The notes beneath the pieces are model-generated. The model saw only the letters and a list, made by a program, of their open reading frames with translations, was not told the DNA's origin and made no database searches. Shown here piece after piece: positions 54,086-62,607 of a stretch of 64,000 nucleotides of DNA. The DNA is from Fischerella sp. JS2 (GTDB taxonomy: Bacteria > Cyanobacteriota > Cyanobacteriia > Cyanobacteriales > Nostocaceae), in the NCBI RefSeq assembly GCF_032393985.1, contig NZ_CP135918.1, positions 5,395,724-5,459,723 of the forward strand, in the 5' to 3' direction. Position numbers and translations under genes: made by a program. The number at the start of each line of letters is the position of its first letter. Within the stretch, counting starts at the first letter, position 1.

Positions 54086-54519
54086 TAGTTGTTTGGGTGC
54101 TAGATACTGACCATTTATCACTTTTTCAAAGAGAACATCCAATTGTTACACAGCGTCTCAACCAAATTAATTTTGTTAATACAGCCATCACAGTTGTGAC
54201 ATTGGAAGAACAAATGAAAGGATGGCTGAATGTAATTAATAAGTATAACGATCAACCTTCCCAATCTGAAAAACTGATACTGGCTTACAAAGGATTAAGG
54301 GATGGTGTGGAATACCTTAACAAGCTCAAATTACTTGACTTTGACCATTCTGCTTACAATATTTATCAAGAATTAGTTCGTCAGAGAATTCGTATAGGTA
54401 CGAGAGATTTACGCATTGCTGCTATTACTTTGTCCATAAACGGTATTTTGGTTACACGCAATACTAAATATTTTACCAAAGTGCCTAATTTATTAATGGA
54501 AGATTGGACAATACCTTAA
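54082..54519 (+). CDS. PIN-domain toxin (VapC family)
   Basis: RNase toxin of 145 aa. PIN signatures: VLDTDHLS near the N-terminus (first Asp), the TLEEQMKG Glu, and IRIGTRDLRIAAITL followed by VTRNTKYFTKVP, giving the later acidic residue and the conserved Asn/Thr end. Such toxins cut tRNA or rRNA at a single site when freed from antitoxin. Starts at GTG inside the antitoxin stop, so the two are coupled. It sits in an accessory patch with a broken NTPase and repeats. Confidence 0.9.
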   Translation: MIVVWVLDTDHLSLFQREHPIVTQRLNQINFVNTAITVVTLEEQMKGWLNVINKYNDQPSQSEKLILAYKGLRDGVEYLNKLKLLDFDHSAYNIYQELVRQRIRIGTRDLRIAAITLSINGILVTRNTKYFTKVPNLLMEDWTIP

Positions 54520-54641
54520 AGCGATCGCCCCTATCAACCCCATCACCAAAAATACGATCGCTTTTGCTCCCATCATCAGAAATGCGATCACCTAAATTAA
54601 CCCCATTACCAAAAGTGCGATCGCTTATTTAACACAGTTGC

Positions 54642-54770
54642 TTAGAATGCGATCGCCAAGGCGATCGCTTCTTCTTCTGTTCTCCTCTCAACTGTTAAGT
54701 CTGGCATTCCCACAACAGATGCAACAAAGTGGCTTTCGGATCGACTCCTAACAAATATCTGATATTGCAT
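54642..54770 (-). pseudogene. HicB-like antitoxin fragment, 42 aa
   Basis: Frame from ATG at 54770: MQYQIFVRSRSESHFVASVV, GMPDLTVERRTEEEAIALAIAF, stop. This is the first half of a HicB-like antitoxin (the family continues with a KAxLEAQL helix), cut off where two overlapping HIP1 octamers begin. No toxin follows. A gene fragment broken at a HIP1 site. Confidence 0.55.
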
Positions 54771-54932
54771 CGTTCCTACCTCTAGATTCTTTGTACTATT
54801 AATTATATTTAGACTGAAAATGCGTCCGCGTAGCGACTCCTAATGCCTCCGGCACGCTTGCGCGAACGGAGCATCGCCCATATCAACCCCATCATCAGAA
54901 GTGCGATCGCTTGCGAAAATAAGCTAACTTGA

Positions 54933-55067
54933 GAACAGTCTCTAAACCGCGATCACAATATAGCTTTAGCAGAATTTGATGCCTACACAAGATTTAAAGC
55001 AATGGCTGCAACTGGCGATCCAGAAGAAGGCTTAAGAATACTAGCTAAACTTGATACTCTATTGTGA
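54933..55067 (+). pseudogene. unidentified gene 3' fragment
   Basis: Open frame without a proper start: SLNRDHNIALAEFDAYTRFK, AMAATGDPEEGLRILAKLD, TLL, stop. Protein-like composition (helical, charged) suggests the tail of a lost gene; I do not recognise the family. Confidence 0.3.
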
Positions 55068-55158
55068 AATATGCAGAATCGGTTAGTAGTAGCTGGTTAA
55101 TTAGAAATTATGAATGCGTTTAAGATGAAAACAACATACTTTCAGGAGATTGGCTTTT

Positions 55159-55764
55159 ATGACATTTATCTCCCAAAAAACCCTCACTAAAGAAGATTTT
55201 CTCTCCCAATATCAAGATAATCCCCGCTATGAATTAGCAGACGGAGAACTAATTGACATGGAACCTACAGGCCCTCACGAAACAGTGAGTGGCAAACTTG
55301 CAACTCAAATTGGTATACACCTTGTTGCAGAACAACTCCCCTGGTTTATTCCTCGTACTTGTTTAATTTACCCCTTTGCAGATGCAGCTACAGTTCGTCG
55401 TCCTGACATTGTAGTGCTTGATGAAACCGTTCTTGATCGCGAACCTCTTTGGGAACGAGAACCTGTAATTACCCAGGGACGCTCTATGAAACTGGTGGTT
55501 GAAGTTGTTAGTACCAACTGGGAAACCGACTATGCTCGGAAGGTAGAAGAGTATGCACTTTTAGGCATTCCTGAATATTGGATTGTGGATTATCGAGGAT
55601 TAGGTGGAGTCGCATTTATTGGTAAACCTAAACAACCTACCTTCACTATCTGTCAACTAGTTGAAGACATTTATACTCAACAACAATATCGATTAAATCA
55701 ATTAATTAACTCACCGCTTTTGCCCCATCTTCAACTTCGCTTAGATGATATTTTGCCTCGTTGA
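55159..55764 (+). CDS. Uma2 family endonuclease-like protein
   Basis: PD-(D/E)xK protein of 201 aa. Core elements: RYELADGELIDMEPTGPHE, VRRPDIVVLDE (Asp), MKLVVEVVSTNWETDYARK (Glu, Lys) and LLGIPEYWIVDYRG. I start at 55159 because AGGAG is nine to thirteen bases upstream; an in-frame TTG at 55150 is weaker. The second Uma2 gene in the window, only distantly similar to the one at 22184. Function unproven in cyanobacteria. Confidence 0.9.
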   Translation: MTFISQKTLTKEDFLSQYQDNPRYELADGELIDMEPTGPHETVSGKLATQIGIHLVAEQLPWFIPRTCLIYPFADAATVRRPDIVVLDETVLDREPLWEREPVITQGRSMKLVVEVVSTNWETDYARKVEEYALLGIPEYWIVDYRGLGGVAFIGKPKQPTFTICQLVEDIYTQQQYRLNQLINSPLLPHLQLRLDDILPR

Positions 55765-55983
55765 GTGTTAAGTGTAGAAGAAAATTGACAAGCGATCGCC
55801 TACATCAACCCCATCAACAAAAGTGCGATCACCTGGATGAGAACCTGTCATTACGCACTTTGCGATCGCTTTGAGTAACCGTAACACTACTAATGGCGAC
55901 GAGTTGTATGCAATCAACTCAGTTTTGAAACTATTAGATGATTTTGTAAGTTTCTGGTAGTTAAGGAATCAGTAATACCACAA

Positions 55984-56361
55984 TCAAAACCAACCACAAT
56001 CTGTTGTGGTATATGGTCTATATACATTCGGAACAATATTTTTTTGACCAGCAAACTTCCTTCCGTAATAACCATCATCAAAACCACGTGCAAATTCACC
56101 ACCAGCTGTGCGTGGCTTGTACTCTTTCCCCTCTTTAGCATTCTCACGTCCTTGGCGATATCCATCAGCGTAAGCTTGGGGATGATAGGCTGGATCTTCA
56201 TCAACAAGCCAATGGGTAATCGGATAACAATAGTTCAATGGATAAAAAGGATAGGCATCATGATAGCGGTAGCGTCGATGAGCTTGAGCTGGTTGATCAT
56301 TGAGGAGAAAACTAGTAGCGGTCATTAAAGCTACTAGACTTGTCATAATTATCTTTTTCAT
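55984..56361 (-). CDS. small secreted protein, 125 aa
   Basis: Exported protein. The signal peptide (1-26, IMTSLVALMTATSFLL then AQA-HRRY cleavage) is followed by a Tyr/His/Pro-rich stretch (RRYRYHDAYPFYPLNYCYP) and a Gly/Asn-rich helix pattern (YADGYRQGRENAKEGKEY, FARGFDDGYYGRKF) typical of small periplasmic repeat proteins. I start at 56361: GGAGA lies ten bases upstream. Unknown function; nothing in the neighbourhood explains it. Confidence 0.75.
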   Translation of the reverse strand: MKKIIMTSLVALMTATSFLLNDQPAQAHRRYRYHDAYPFYPLNYCYPITHWLVDEDPAYHPQAYADGYRQGRENAKEGKEYKPRTAGGEFARGFDDGYYGRKFAGQKNIVPNVYRPYTTTDCGWF

Positions 56362-56769
56362 AATATTAGTCTCCAGAGTTATAAAACTCCTGGTACTTTT
56401 AAGATATCGATAAGAAGATTTAATTGCCATCACCTGTTAGGGTGAGCAAAACAATTTTTGATTTAGAAATAGTCAATTTATCTAACTGTTTCCACACAGC
56501 TTCTCATTACTCATCTAATGTCTGGAAACATTTCATTCTTGGTACTACTTCCGCAACTCAGCAATATTTACTTTTGATGACGCGAATGATGAATTCTTAT
56601 TATCCAAAACTCACAAATGTAAAAAGTTTAGACACAAAAAAGCTGCTTAAATGACAAAGTATGCTCGTAAAATGTCAATAAGCAGCAAAATTGTGATGAA
56701 TCAATATAAAAATAGGGCGGGTAGGCAGCCGTCCTTAATGCTTAAAAGAGAAATTTTTCATATAAACCC
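56362..56769. other. intergenic region upstream of rpsD terminator
   Basis: AT-rich, no supported gene. A 76-codon plus-strand frame from a TTG at 56424 has no family features. The right end leads into the rpsD terminator. Confidence 0.3.
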
Positions 56770-56796
56770 ACGCCACACTGCAAATGCAGTTGGCGT
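56770..56796 (-). terminator. rpsD terminator hairpin
   Basis: Eleven bases after the rpsD stop: two stems ACGCCA/TGGCGT and ACTGC/GCAGT with a single bulged C and a 4-nt loop. On the minus strand it is followed by GGGTTTATATG. Position and structure fit a terminator for rpsD. Confidence 0.6.
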
Positions 56797-56806
56797 CGGG
56801 AGTATA

Positions 56807-57415
56807 TTATGCTTGTCGTGAGTAGTACTCAACTACAAGCAGTTCGTTAATACTTAGTGCTACCCATTCACGTTCAATGACACCATTGACTTTACCTTCC
56901 ATCTTGTTTTTGTCAAATTCAAGATGACTGGGAAGGTTAGCTAAACCGGGATATTGTAAGTTAGTTTCCACTAGCTTCCGGGATGCTTCTCTATTTCTTA
57001 CAGCAATAACTTCTCCCGGACGACACTGGTAACTGGGAATATTTACAACGCGACCGTTGACTGTGACATGGCCGTGGTTTACCAACTGGCGTGCTGCTGG
57101 GATAGTTGGAGCCATACCCAAGCGGAAAACCGTATTATCCAAGCGCATTTCTAGCAATTGCAGTAGCACTTGTCCGGTAGAACCAGTTACACGTCTGGCT
57201 TTCCGTACGTATCGTAGTAGTTGCTTTTCTGTCAAACCGTAGTTGAAACGGAGTTTTTGTTTTTCTTCAAGACGGATAGCGTATTCAGAGCGCTTCTTAC
57301 GGTTCTGACCGTGTTGACCGGGAGGATAAGAGCGTCTGGCGCTCTTACGAGTTAGTCCTGGCAATTCACCCAGGCGACGTGTAATTCTTAGTCGTGGTCC
57401 TCTGTATCGGGACAT
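56807..57415 (-). CDS. rpsD: 30S ribosomal protein S4
   Basis: Ribosomal protein S4 of 202 aa, an early 16S rRNA binder. [20 protein letters not shown] at the N-terminus without zinc cysteines, then [18 protein letters not shown], and the S4 RNA-binding domain [20 protein letters not shown] and HVTVNGR. Length and wording are those of cyanobacterial/plastid S4. In many bacteria S4 represses its own message; the 360-bp leader is discussed separately. Stands alone rather than in the alpha operon, as usual in cyanobacteria. Confidence 0.97.
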   Translation of the reverse strand: MSRYRGPRLRITRRLGELPGLTRKSARRSYPPGQHGQNRKKRSEYAIRLEEKQKLRFNYGLTEKQLLRYVRKARRVTGSTGQVLLQLLEMRLDNTVFRLGMAPTIPAARQLVNHGHVTVNGRVVNIPSYQCRPGEVIAVRNREASRKLVETNLQYPGLANLPSHLEFDKNKMEGKVNGVIEREWVALSINELLVVEYYSRQA

Positions 57416-57780
57416 GAGCTTCCTAATCTAATCCTAATTTCAACTGTTACCCAGACATATCATTTTGACATTCCCTGCCCAAAAGTGCTAGAGATTCTTG
57501 GTTTACAGAACCACGTTTTAACAGTTCTCAGTTAACAGTTCTCAGTTATCAGGTATTGATTACTGTTTACTGATTTAAATGAAGTTGCTTCTGTTTCCAA
57601 GCTTTTACTCTGATTGCTCCAGAGTCAGTTCCGGCGTGTCTCGCCGTACTGTACTTGTTGTTTCAAGCTTTTAGTTGCGATCGCGCGACTTACCGTTAGT
57701 CACTGCTTGAGTTTCAAGCCTCATACGGTAGCGCTAAATGCCAGCAGCCAGGACATTTTCGCTAACTCCACAAGATATTA
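57416..57780. promoter_or_regulatory. rpsD upstream leader region
   Basis: About 365 bp upstream of rpsD without a gene. It contains TTAACAGTTCTCAG repeats (57516-57545) and GGCGTG/TCTCGCC and GCGATCGCGC palindromes that could fold in the leader RNA. I cannot recognise an S4 pseudoknot by eye, so a regulatory role is only possible. Confidence 0.3.
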
Positions 57781-57965
57781 TACAAGTAATTAGGCGTGAT
57801 TGGTGATCAAAAAGAATTTTAGATTTTAGATTTTGGATTTGAGATTGAAATCCAAAATTTCTTGTCCTCCTTGTCTGTCCCTATTCAAAGCTTCCTGCCA
57901 AAATAGGTGAGAACAAACTTTGAAGATGAGATAGCATAACTTTGCGTGACTGGAGTAGAACGGAA
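57781..57965. other. short intergenic stretch, no feature seen
   Basis: AT-rich with ATTTTAGATTTTGGATT-type words, a common repeat in this genome. GGAG at about 57952 serves the next gene. Confidence 0.3.
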
Positions 57966-58670
57966 ATGTCTTTCAAGAAAAATGGTAACTATTTATACAG
58001 AAGTATGCTAAAAGCTAAACAAAGATTGAGTGCTGGGATAGCCGCACCAGCATTGGTTGTGATCGGATGGTTAGGAATGACTTTTTTACCTAGTACAAGT
58101 GCGATCGCTGTTACCACAGGTGATTACAGGGCGTGTGCCTTTCGACTCCTAAAGGCAGGCATCACTGCGGACGCAGCAGCAAGCGCATGTGCAAGGGCAT
58201 TGCGTCCGAGAGATTTGTCCTCTTGTGTAGCTGAAATTGAAGATGAGACAGAAATAGCTGCGGTAGAAGCACTATCTACCTGTATACGGGCATGGCGTCC
58301 TGAAGATGTAGGCGCGTGTGTAGTTGGCATCAGTAAAAATACTGAAGAAGGAAACCAAGTTCTAGATAAACAGTTATTGAACAGAACAATTTTAAGTAAT
58401 TGCGGTCTGAGTTTGTTACCAAGGCGCTATGCTCAATGCGTTGTGGGTTTACGATTGCAAATTGACAATTTAGCGCCTACTCAAGCCATAAATACCTGTA
58501 TTGATGCCAGCAATTACGTTAGTGAGTATTTACCTACTTTTATACCTGCTAATAGAACAGATAACACGATTTTTCAGCCTTCTTTTCAAACTCAACCAAT
58601 TCCTAACAACCAGATTCCCAACAACCAGATTCCCAACAACCAGATTCCTAATAACCAAAACAGTCAATGA
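57966..58670 (+). CDS. cysteine-patterned secreted protein with IPNNQ repeats
   Basis: Exported protein of 234 aa. A signal peptide (about 20-50, LSAGIAAPALVVIGWLGMTFL) is followed by four related about-35-residue units, each with two Cys and an Ala/Leu core (CAFRLLKAGITADAAASAC; CVAEIEDETEIAAVEALSTC). The last part is four tandem IPNNQ pentapeptides encoded by a 15-bp repeat. I start at 57966, with GGAG ten bases before; an in-frame TTG at 57942 is the alternative. Looks like a cell-surface repeat protein; family unknown to me. Confidence 0.72.
   Translation: MSFKKNGNYLYRSMLKAKQRLSAGIAAPALVVIGWLGMTFLPSTSAIAVTTGDYRACAFRLLKAGITADAAASACARALRPRDLSSCVAEIEDETEIAAVEALSTCIRAWRPEDVGACVVGISKNTEEGNQVLDKQLLNRTILSNCGLSLLPRRYAQCVVGLRLQIDNLAPTQAINTCIDASNYVSEYLPTFIPANRTDNTIFQPSFQTQPIPNNQIPNNQIPNNQIPNNQNSQ
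58599..58658. repeat. 15-bp minisatellite encoding IPNNQ
   Basis: Four head-to-tail units of ATTCCCAACAACCAG with silent changes (CCT/CCC, AAT/AAC). Copy number probably varies between strains. Confidence 0.9.
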
Positions 58671-58869
58671 AGGAAGATGGGGAAAGGGTAAAAGGAATCC
58701 TATATAAAAAAATAGGGGCTTTATACCTTGTGGGGGAAAGTTCTTTGGGCAGCTTTAATTAGGTAAAAAGCAAAGGTTAAAGAGAAAGCACTCATAAAAA
58801 TTCTTTTTCCCCTTCCCCTTCTTCTTTATACCCCTTATCCTTTAATAAAGCTGGAGTTAAAATCCTCAT
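58671..58869. other. intergenic region with inverted repeat arms
   Basis: GGGGAAAGGGTAAAAGG at 58679-58695 and CCCCTTCCCCTTCTTC at 58810-58825 are roughly inverted arms of a dispersed repeat also seen at 18875-18935 and 29460-29500. No gene. Confidence 0.4.
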
Positions 58870-60297
58870 CTAAAGATTTTTGGACTCTTGACCCTTGACT
58901 TTGTGTAGCGATTTAATACGTTTTACTTGTTGTTGAAACTCTGCTCCTTTTTCTGGATTCACCATTGCGACAAAATTAGCAAAGCCAGTAATAGTAGCAA
59001 TTAAATTCGGAGAATTCCCCCAATGTTTACCTTCTAAACCATCTTTTTCAATTTGGTATAAAGTAGCACGAAATTGTTTTAATACTTTCTTAGAAATATT
59101 GAGCTTATTATTAACTACAACTCCTGTAACTTCCTGCTGACGAGATTTGCGAAGAATGCGGGTTTTTTCTTGGTTGATCGTAAAACCCTCATGAGTCACA
59201 ATTGATTCTGTTTGTTTGAGAATATTACAGATGTAACGCTGACTATCACCAACCGCAGAAAAGGTGAGGTCATCGGCGTAACGAGTGTAAGTAAATCCGA
59301 AATTTTCTGCCATTGCAGTTAATCTGCGGTCTAAACGACGACACAAAAGGTTAGTAATTACCGGACTTGCTGGTGAACCTTGGGGAAGATGTCTTTCCCC
59401 CAGTGCAACATAATATGTCTTGCCATCTAGGTCTAATTCTTCAACTTCGGCGGCGGTACACAGCAAACCAAAAATTGTCGCAGCTGCTTCTGAATAACCA
59501 AAAGATTGAAAAAGTCCTTTGACGCGCTTGTAACAAATGGAAGGAAAAAAGTCTTTGAGGTCAAAGTTAATAATGACATCAGCACCAACATGAGGAGTGG
59601 CGTTAGTAACAATAGAACGTTGGGCGCAAAAACCGTGAGCAGCGTCGTGAACTGTTATTTTTTTGAGAATATTTTCTAAAATCCAATGCTGTGTTTGTTT
59701 TAAACTAGGCATGGGTGCTGAGATCAGCCGTTCTCCCCCAGTTTTTTTCGGCATTTTGAAGCGAATGTAGTGAGAGACAGTAGAGGTTTTGCGGTCAAAT
59801 GCCAAAAATCGTAGTTTACCGATGCTAATTCCCATTGCTGCGGCTATTTGTTCAGCAGTGTTGAGTATTGGTAAACCGTAGCTTTGTAATCGTTCTGCGT
59901 TAGCTTGGGTATGATTTAACCCAGCCGATACTCCTTCACCAAGATAAATTATTTCCTGTTGCTTTTTTTGTTTCCATGCTTCGGCACGTTCTAGGCGTTC
60001 CTGTTCCTGGCGTTCTTTTGTTTCTTGGCGCTTGCGCCGCGACTCCTCCAAACGTTGCTTAAGCATTTGCTTTCGCAGCGCTTGTTCATTTTTTAAGCGC
60101 CCACTTTCCCGGCGCAATTGGTCAAGTTCCCGACGAATTTCCCCGACGCGGCGAATTTCATCTGCTGGATCTTCCGGTAGACTACCTTGGGCAGGCCAAA
60201 AACCGTAGCGGATCATCTCTTCGAGGATGAATTCGTCTCTGCCCATTTTACGGATGCGATCGTATAGTTCTTCGCGAGTACGGGGTTGGTCGGTCAT
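58870..60297 (-). CDS. retron-type reverse transcriptase
   Basis: RNA-directed DNA polymerase of 475 aa. The N-terminal about 120 residues are a charged coiled coil after TREELYDRIRKMGRDEFILE; the polymerase begins near 145. Seen: retron-specific NAxxH (NATPH, 232-236), the catalytic Asp motif FDLKDFFPSI (245-254), PQGSPASP (305-312), YADD (340-343) and VTG (390-392). NAxxH and VTG set retron RTs apart from group II intron and diversity-generating RTs, and stretches such as LGEGVS and KLRFLAF recall the myxobacterial Mx162 enzyme. It starts 333 bp from acsF, head to head. No msr-msd structure could be recognised in that gap. Confidence 0.9.
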   Translation of the reverse strand: MTDQPRTREELYDRIRKMGRDEFILEEMIRYGFWPAQGSLPEDPADEIRRVGEIRRELDQLRRESGRLKNEQALRKQMLKQRLEESRRKRQETKERQEQERLERAEAWKQKKQQEIIYLGEGVSAGLNHTQANAERLQSYGLPILNTAEQIAAAMGISIGKLRFLAFDRKTSTVSHYIRFKMPKKTGGERLISAPMPSLKQTQHWILENILKKITVHDAAHGFCAQRSIVTNATPHVGADVIINFDLKDFFPSICYKRVKGLFQSFGYSEAAATIFGLLCTAAEVEELDLDGKTYYVALGERHLPQGSPASPVITNLLCRRLDRRLTAMAENFGFTYTRYADDLTFSAVGDSQRYICNILKQTESIVTHEGFTINQEKTRILRKSRQQEVTGVVVNNKLNISKKVLKQFRATLYQIEKDGLEGKHWGNSPNLIATITGFANFVAMVNPEKGAEFQQQVKRIKSLHKVKGQESKNL

Positions 60298-60630
60298 GTC
60301 GATTTTGGATTTTGGATTGTGGATTGTGGATTGTGGATTGGAAGTTTGCTAGGTATTACTAATCACCATGCTTAAGATCATATCCTCAGTCTATTTGCAA
60401 TTTTCTGAATTCGAGTAGATTCAAGGACAAAGTTATTCACCAATCCCCGATCCCCGATCCCCCAAATTTGTTGCAACTCTTAATGTTTTATCCCTCTACT
60501 GTCACGCCATGCCTTGGTAGACTGATTTTTAATACACAAAATGCATTATTCTGTCTGTTGCACCGCCTGAAAGCAAAAACCTTGGCTTTCTAGGGCATTG
60601 AACAATAAAAAACACAAGAGCAATCACAAC
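60298..60630. promoter_or_regulatory. RT/acsF divergent promoter region
   Basis: GGATTGT tandem repeat (60303-60341), GATCCCCGATCCCC repeat (60442-60465) and a hairpin at 60568-60596 (CCTGAAAGC/GCTTTCTAGG with one bulged base, 10-nt loop) just upstream of acsF. Promoters for both genes must be here. If a retron ncRNA exists it should lie in this gap or nearby; I could not identify one. Confidence 0.5.
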
Positions 60631-61707
60631 ATGGTAGATTCCCTAAAAAAACCAGGTTTTGAAGAATTGCGTCCAGGAATTAAAGTCCCGGCAAAAGAAA
60701 CCCTGTTAACACCCCGGTTTTACACCACAGACTTTGATGCGATGGCGCAGATGGATATCTCCGTCAACGAAGATGAATTAAGAGCCATCCTAGAAGAGTT
60801 CCGCGCTGACTACAACCGCCATCACTTTGTTCGGGATGCGGAGTTTGAACAATCCTGGGATCATATTGACGGGGATACTCGCCGCTTATTTGTTGAATTT
60901 TTAGAGCGTTCTTGTACAGCAGAATTTTCTGGCTTTTTGCTATACAAAGAACTCAGCCGCCGCCTCAAGGACAAAAGCCCTGTTTTGGCAGAGTGTTTCG
61001 CCCTGATGTCGCGGGATGAAGCGCGTCATGCTGGTTTCTTGAATAAAGCATTGGCAGATTTTAATCTGTCTCTAGATTTAGGATTTTTGACAAAGAGCAA
61101 AAATTACACCTACTTCCAGCCGAAATTTATCTTCTACGCGACTTATCTTTCGGAAAAGATTGGTTACTGGCGCTATATCACTATTTATCGTCATCTGGAA
61201 GCACATCCGGAGGATCGAATTTATCCTATTTTCCGGTGGTTTGAAAACTGGTGTCAGGATGAAAACCGTCATGGGGATTTCTTTGATGCTGTGATGAAAG
61301 CGCAGCCACAAATATTAAATGACTGGAAGGCGCGGTTGTGGTGTCGGTTCTTCTTGTTGTCAGTGTTTGCGACAATGTATCTCAACGATATTCAGCGTCA
61401 AGACTTCTACGCTTCTATTGGGTTGGATGCGCGTGAATATGACAAATATGTGATTGAGAAGACAAATGAAACTGCTGGACGGGTGTTCCCAGTAATGCTG
61501 GATGTCAATAATCCGGAGTTTTATGATCGCTTGGAAATTTGTGTTCAGAATAACGAGAAATTGACAGCGATCGCCAATTCTAACACTCCTAAGTTTTTAC
61601 AGTTCTTCCAAAAGCTACCTTATTACATTTCCAATGGTTGGCAAACTCTGCGCTTGTATTTCATGAAACCTATTGACGCAACTGTTGCTGAAGGTACTGT
61701 GCGCTAA
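60631..61707 (+). CDS. acsF: Mg-protoporphyrin IX monomethyl ester cyclase, aerobic
   Basis: Diiron enzyme of 358 aa that closes the isocyclic ring of chlorophyll using oxygen. Iron-binding motifs: [14 protein letters not shown] with its Glu, [10 protein letters not shown], and [10 protein letters not shown]. The N-terminal [19 protein letters not shown] matches cyanobacterial AcsF. I start at 60631; an in-frame TTG at 60598 would add 11 Lys/Asn-rich residues. A clear terminator follows at 61732. As the aerobic enzyme it is expected in oxygen-growing conditions. Confidence 0.97.
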   Translation: MVDSLKKPGFEELRPGIKVPAKETLLTPRFYTTDFDAMAQMDISVNEDELRAILEEFRADYNRHHFVRDAEFEQSWDHIDGDTRRLFVEFLERSCTAEFSGFLLYKELSRRLKDKSPVLAECFALMSRDEARHAGFLNKALADFNLSLDLGFLTKSKNYTYFQPKFIFYATYLSEKIGYWRYITIYRHLEAHPEDRIYPIFRWFENWCQDENRHGDFFDAVMKAQPQILNDWKARLWCRFFLLSVFATMYLNDIQRQDFYASIGLDAREYDKYVIEKTNETAGRVFPVMLDVNNPEFYDRLEICVQNNEKLTAIANSNTPKFLQFFQKLPYYISNGWQTLRLYFMKPIDATVAEGTVR

Positions 61708-61731
61708 GTTCTCTAGGTTTTGCTAAAAATT

Positions 61732-61767
61732 AAGTGGTTCTGCTGAAAGCAGGGCCACTTTTTTATT
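61732..61767 (+). terminator. rho-independent terminator of acsF
   Basis: AAGTGGTTCTGCT pairs with AGCAGGGCCACTT (13 bp with two G-U pairs), loop GAA, followed by TTTTATT. About 25 bp after the acsF stop. The clearest intrinsic terminator in the window. Confidence 0.85.
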
Positions 61768-61783
61768 AACCGCCATGACGCCA

Positions 61784-61810
61784 TAGACGCGTCAGCGGCT
61801 TCTGTATAGG
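61784..61810. repeat. partial dispersed repeat
   Basis: TAGACGCGTCAGCGGCTTC with a changed tail (TGTATAGG). Degenerate copy of the main dispersed element, just before the next gene. Confidence 0.5.
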
Positions 61811-61820
61811 ACACCAAGGA

Positions 61821-62501
61821 ATGAGAGGCCAGTTGTCTATTTTTTGTTTTGGATTGGGTATGAGTTTGCTTTTGGTAGCTAACCCTGGTTGGTGTGAAAC
61901 TTCTAGTAATTCTGCCCAGGATTTGGATTTAAGTCCAGAGGTGATTAAAAAGAGTCCTGTTTTGCAGCGCTGGCGACGGGAAGTACCGAATGTTTTGGAG
62001 GAAATTCAGAATGATCCCAGTTTTCGTACTAAGGTACGGCTAGGCTATTCTGGGGAACAGGGAGGGGGAATAATTTTTGGTGTAGAAGATGTATTTATCG
62101 GTCGGAGTGGTTTGACGGTGAGTGCTGAGTATGAGTCAGCATTCAACGGTAAGTATGAGTCTTATGGTGGTAATTTATATTATTATCTACGTCCTTTAGG
62201 TAGCTATGTTAACTTTGCACCCTTGGTAGGATATCAGAATTTACAAACTAATGATTATTCTACAGATGGGGTGAATGTAGGTATCAAGTTGTTATTGGTA
62301 TTATCTCGTGGTGGTGCGGCAGATATTTCTGTAACTCAAAGTTGGGTTTCTCCCGGTAGTGAAGAAGAAGTGGGTTTAACAACGGCTGCAATTGGTTATG
62401 CGATCACTCGTAATCTACGCTTATCTACTGGTTTTAAGCAACAGACTTCACGGCAATATCAAGATAGTAGTGTAGGAGTAGTTTTAGAGTGGATGCCATA
62501 A
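61821..62501 (+). CDS. exported beta-barrel-like protein, 226 aa
   Basis: Signal peptide (1-25, LSIFCFGLGMSLLLVANPGWC) then a short helical part and alternating strands ending in Phe/Trp/Tyr-type residues (KVRLGYSGEQGGGIIFGVED, LTVSAEYESAFNGKYESYGG, LEWMP at the end). The strand pattern and aromatic C-terminus fit an outer-membrane beta barrel. Family not recognised. It begins 54 bp after the acsF terminator and may have its own promoter. Confidence 0.78.
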   Translation: MRGQLSIFCFGLGMSLLLVANPGWCETSSNSAQDLDLSPEVIKKSPVLQRWRREVPNVLEEIQNDPSFRTKVRLGYSGEQGGGIIFGVEDVFIGRSGLTVSAEYESAFNGKYESYGGNLYYYLRPLGSYVNFAPLVGYQNLQTNDYSTDGVNVGIKLLLVLSRGGAADISVTQSWVSPGSEEEVGLTTAAIGYAITRNLRLSTGFKQQTSRQYQDSSVGVVLEWMP

Positions 62502-62607
62502 TGTCAAGGGTTAAGCGTTAGTGGTTAGTGGTTAGTTGTTGGTAGTTGGTTGTTCACTACTCCTCACACTCCCTACACCCCTCACACCCCTCACACTCCC
62601 CACCTCA
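62502..62607. repeat. repeat gap
   Basis: TTAGTGGTTAGT units followed by CACTCCC/CACCCCT units, the mosaic seen in many gaps and in the chorismate-binding gene. No gene. Confidence 0.6.

Larger units (their letters stand above)
54520..55158. repeat. HIP1-dense accessory gap with gene fragments
   Basis: Contains repeated GCGATCGC octamers, four copies of a ~40-bp HIP1-flanked repeat (54521-54561, 54554-54591, 54584-54624, 54874-54910; a fifth is at 55791-55831), a HicB-like fragment on the minus strand, a GCCTCCGGCACGC-type hairpin element (54825-54872) and a 45-codon fragment ending at 55067 (AEFDAYTRFKAMAATGDPEE). No complete gene. Confidence 0.6.

Noticed and set aside
54521-54670. Regularly spaced repeats as a CRISPR array
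   Set aside because: Spacing is irregular, the units overlap and share the HIP1 octamer, and there are no cas genes in the window.
56424-56654. 76-codon plus-strand frame near rpsD
   Set aside because: TTG start without Shine-Dalgarno, no recognisable fold, AT-rich chance frame more likely.
57416-57780. S4 autoregulatory leader
   Set aside because: Short palindromes are present but no pseudoknot could be traced by eye; kept only as a low-confidence leader region.
60298-60630. msr-msd of the retron-type RT
   Set aside because: The only clear hairpin (60568-60596) is close to acsF and lacks the inverted-end arrangement and branching G context; not enough to call.
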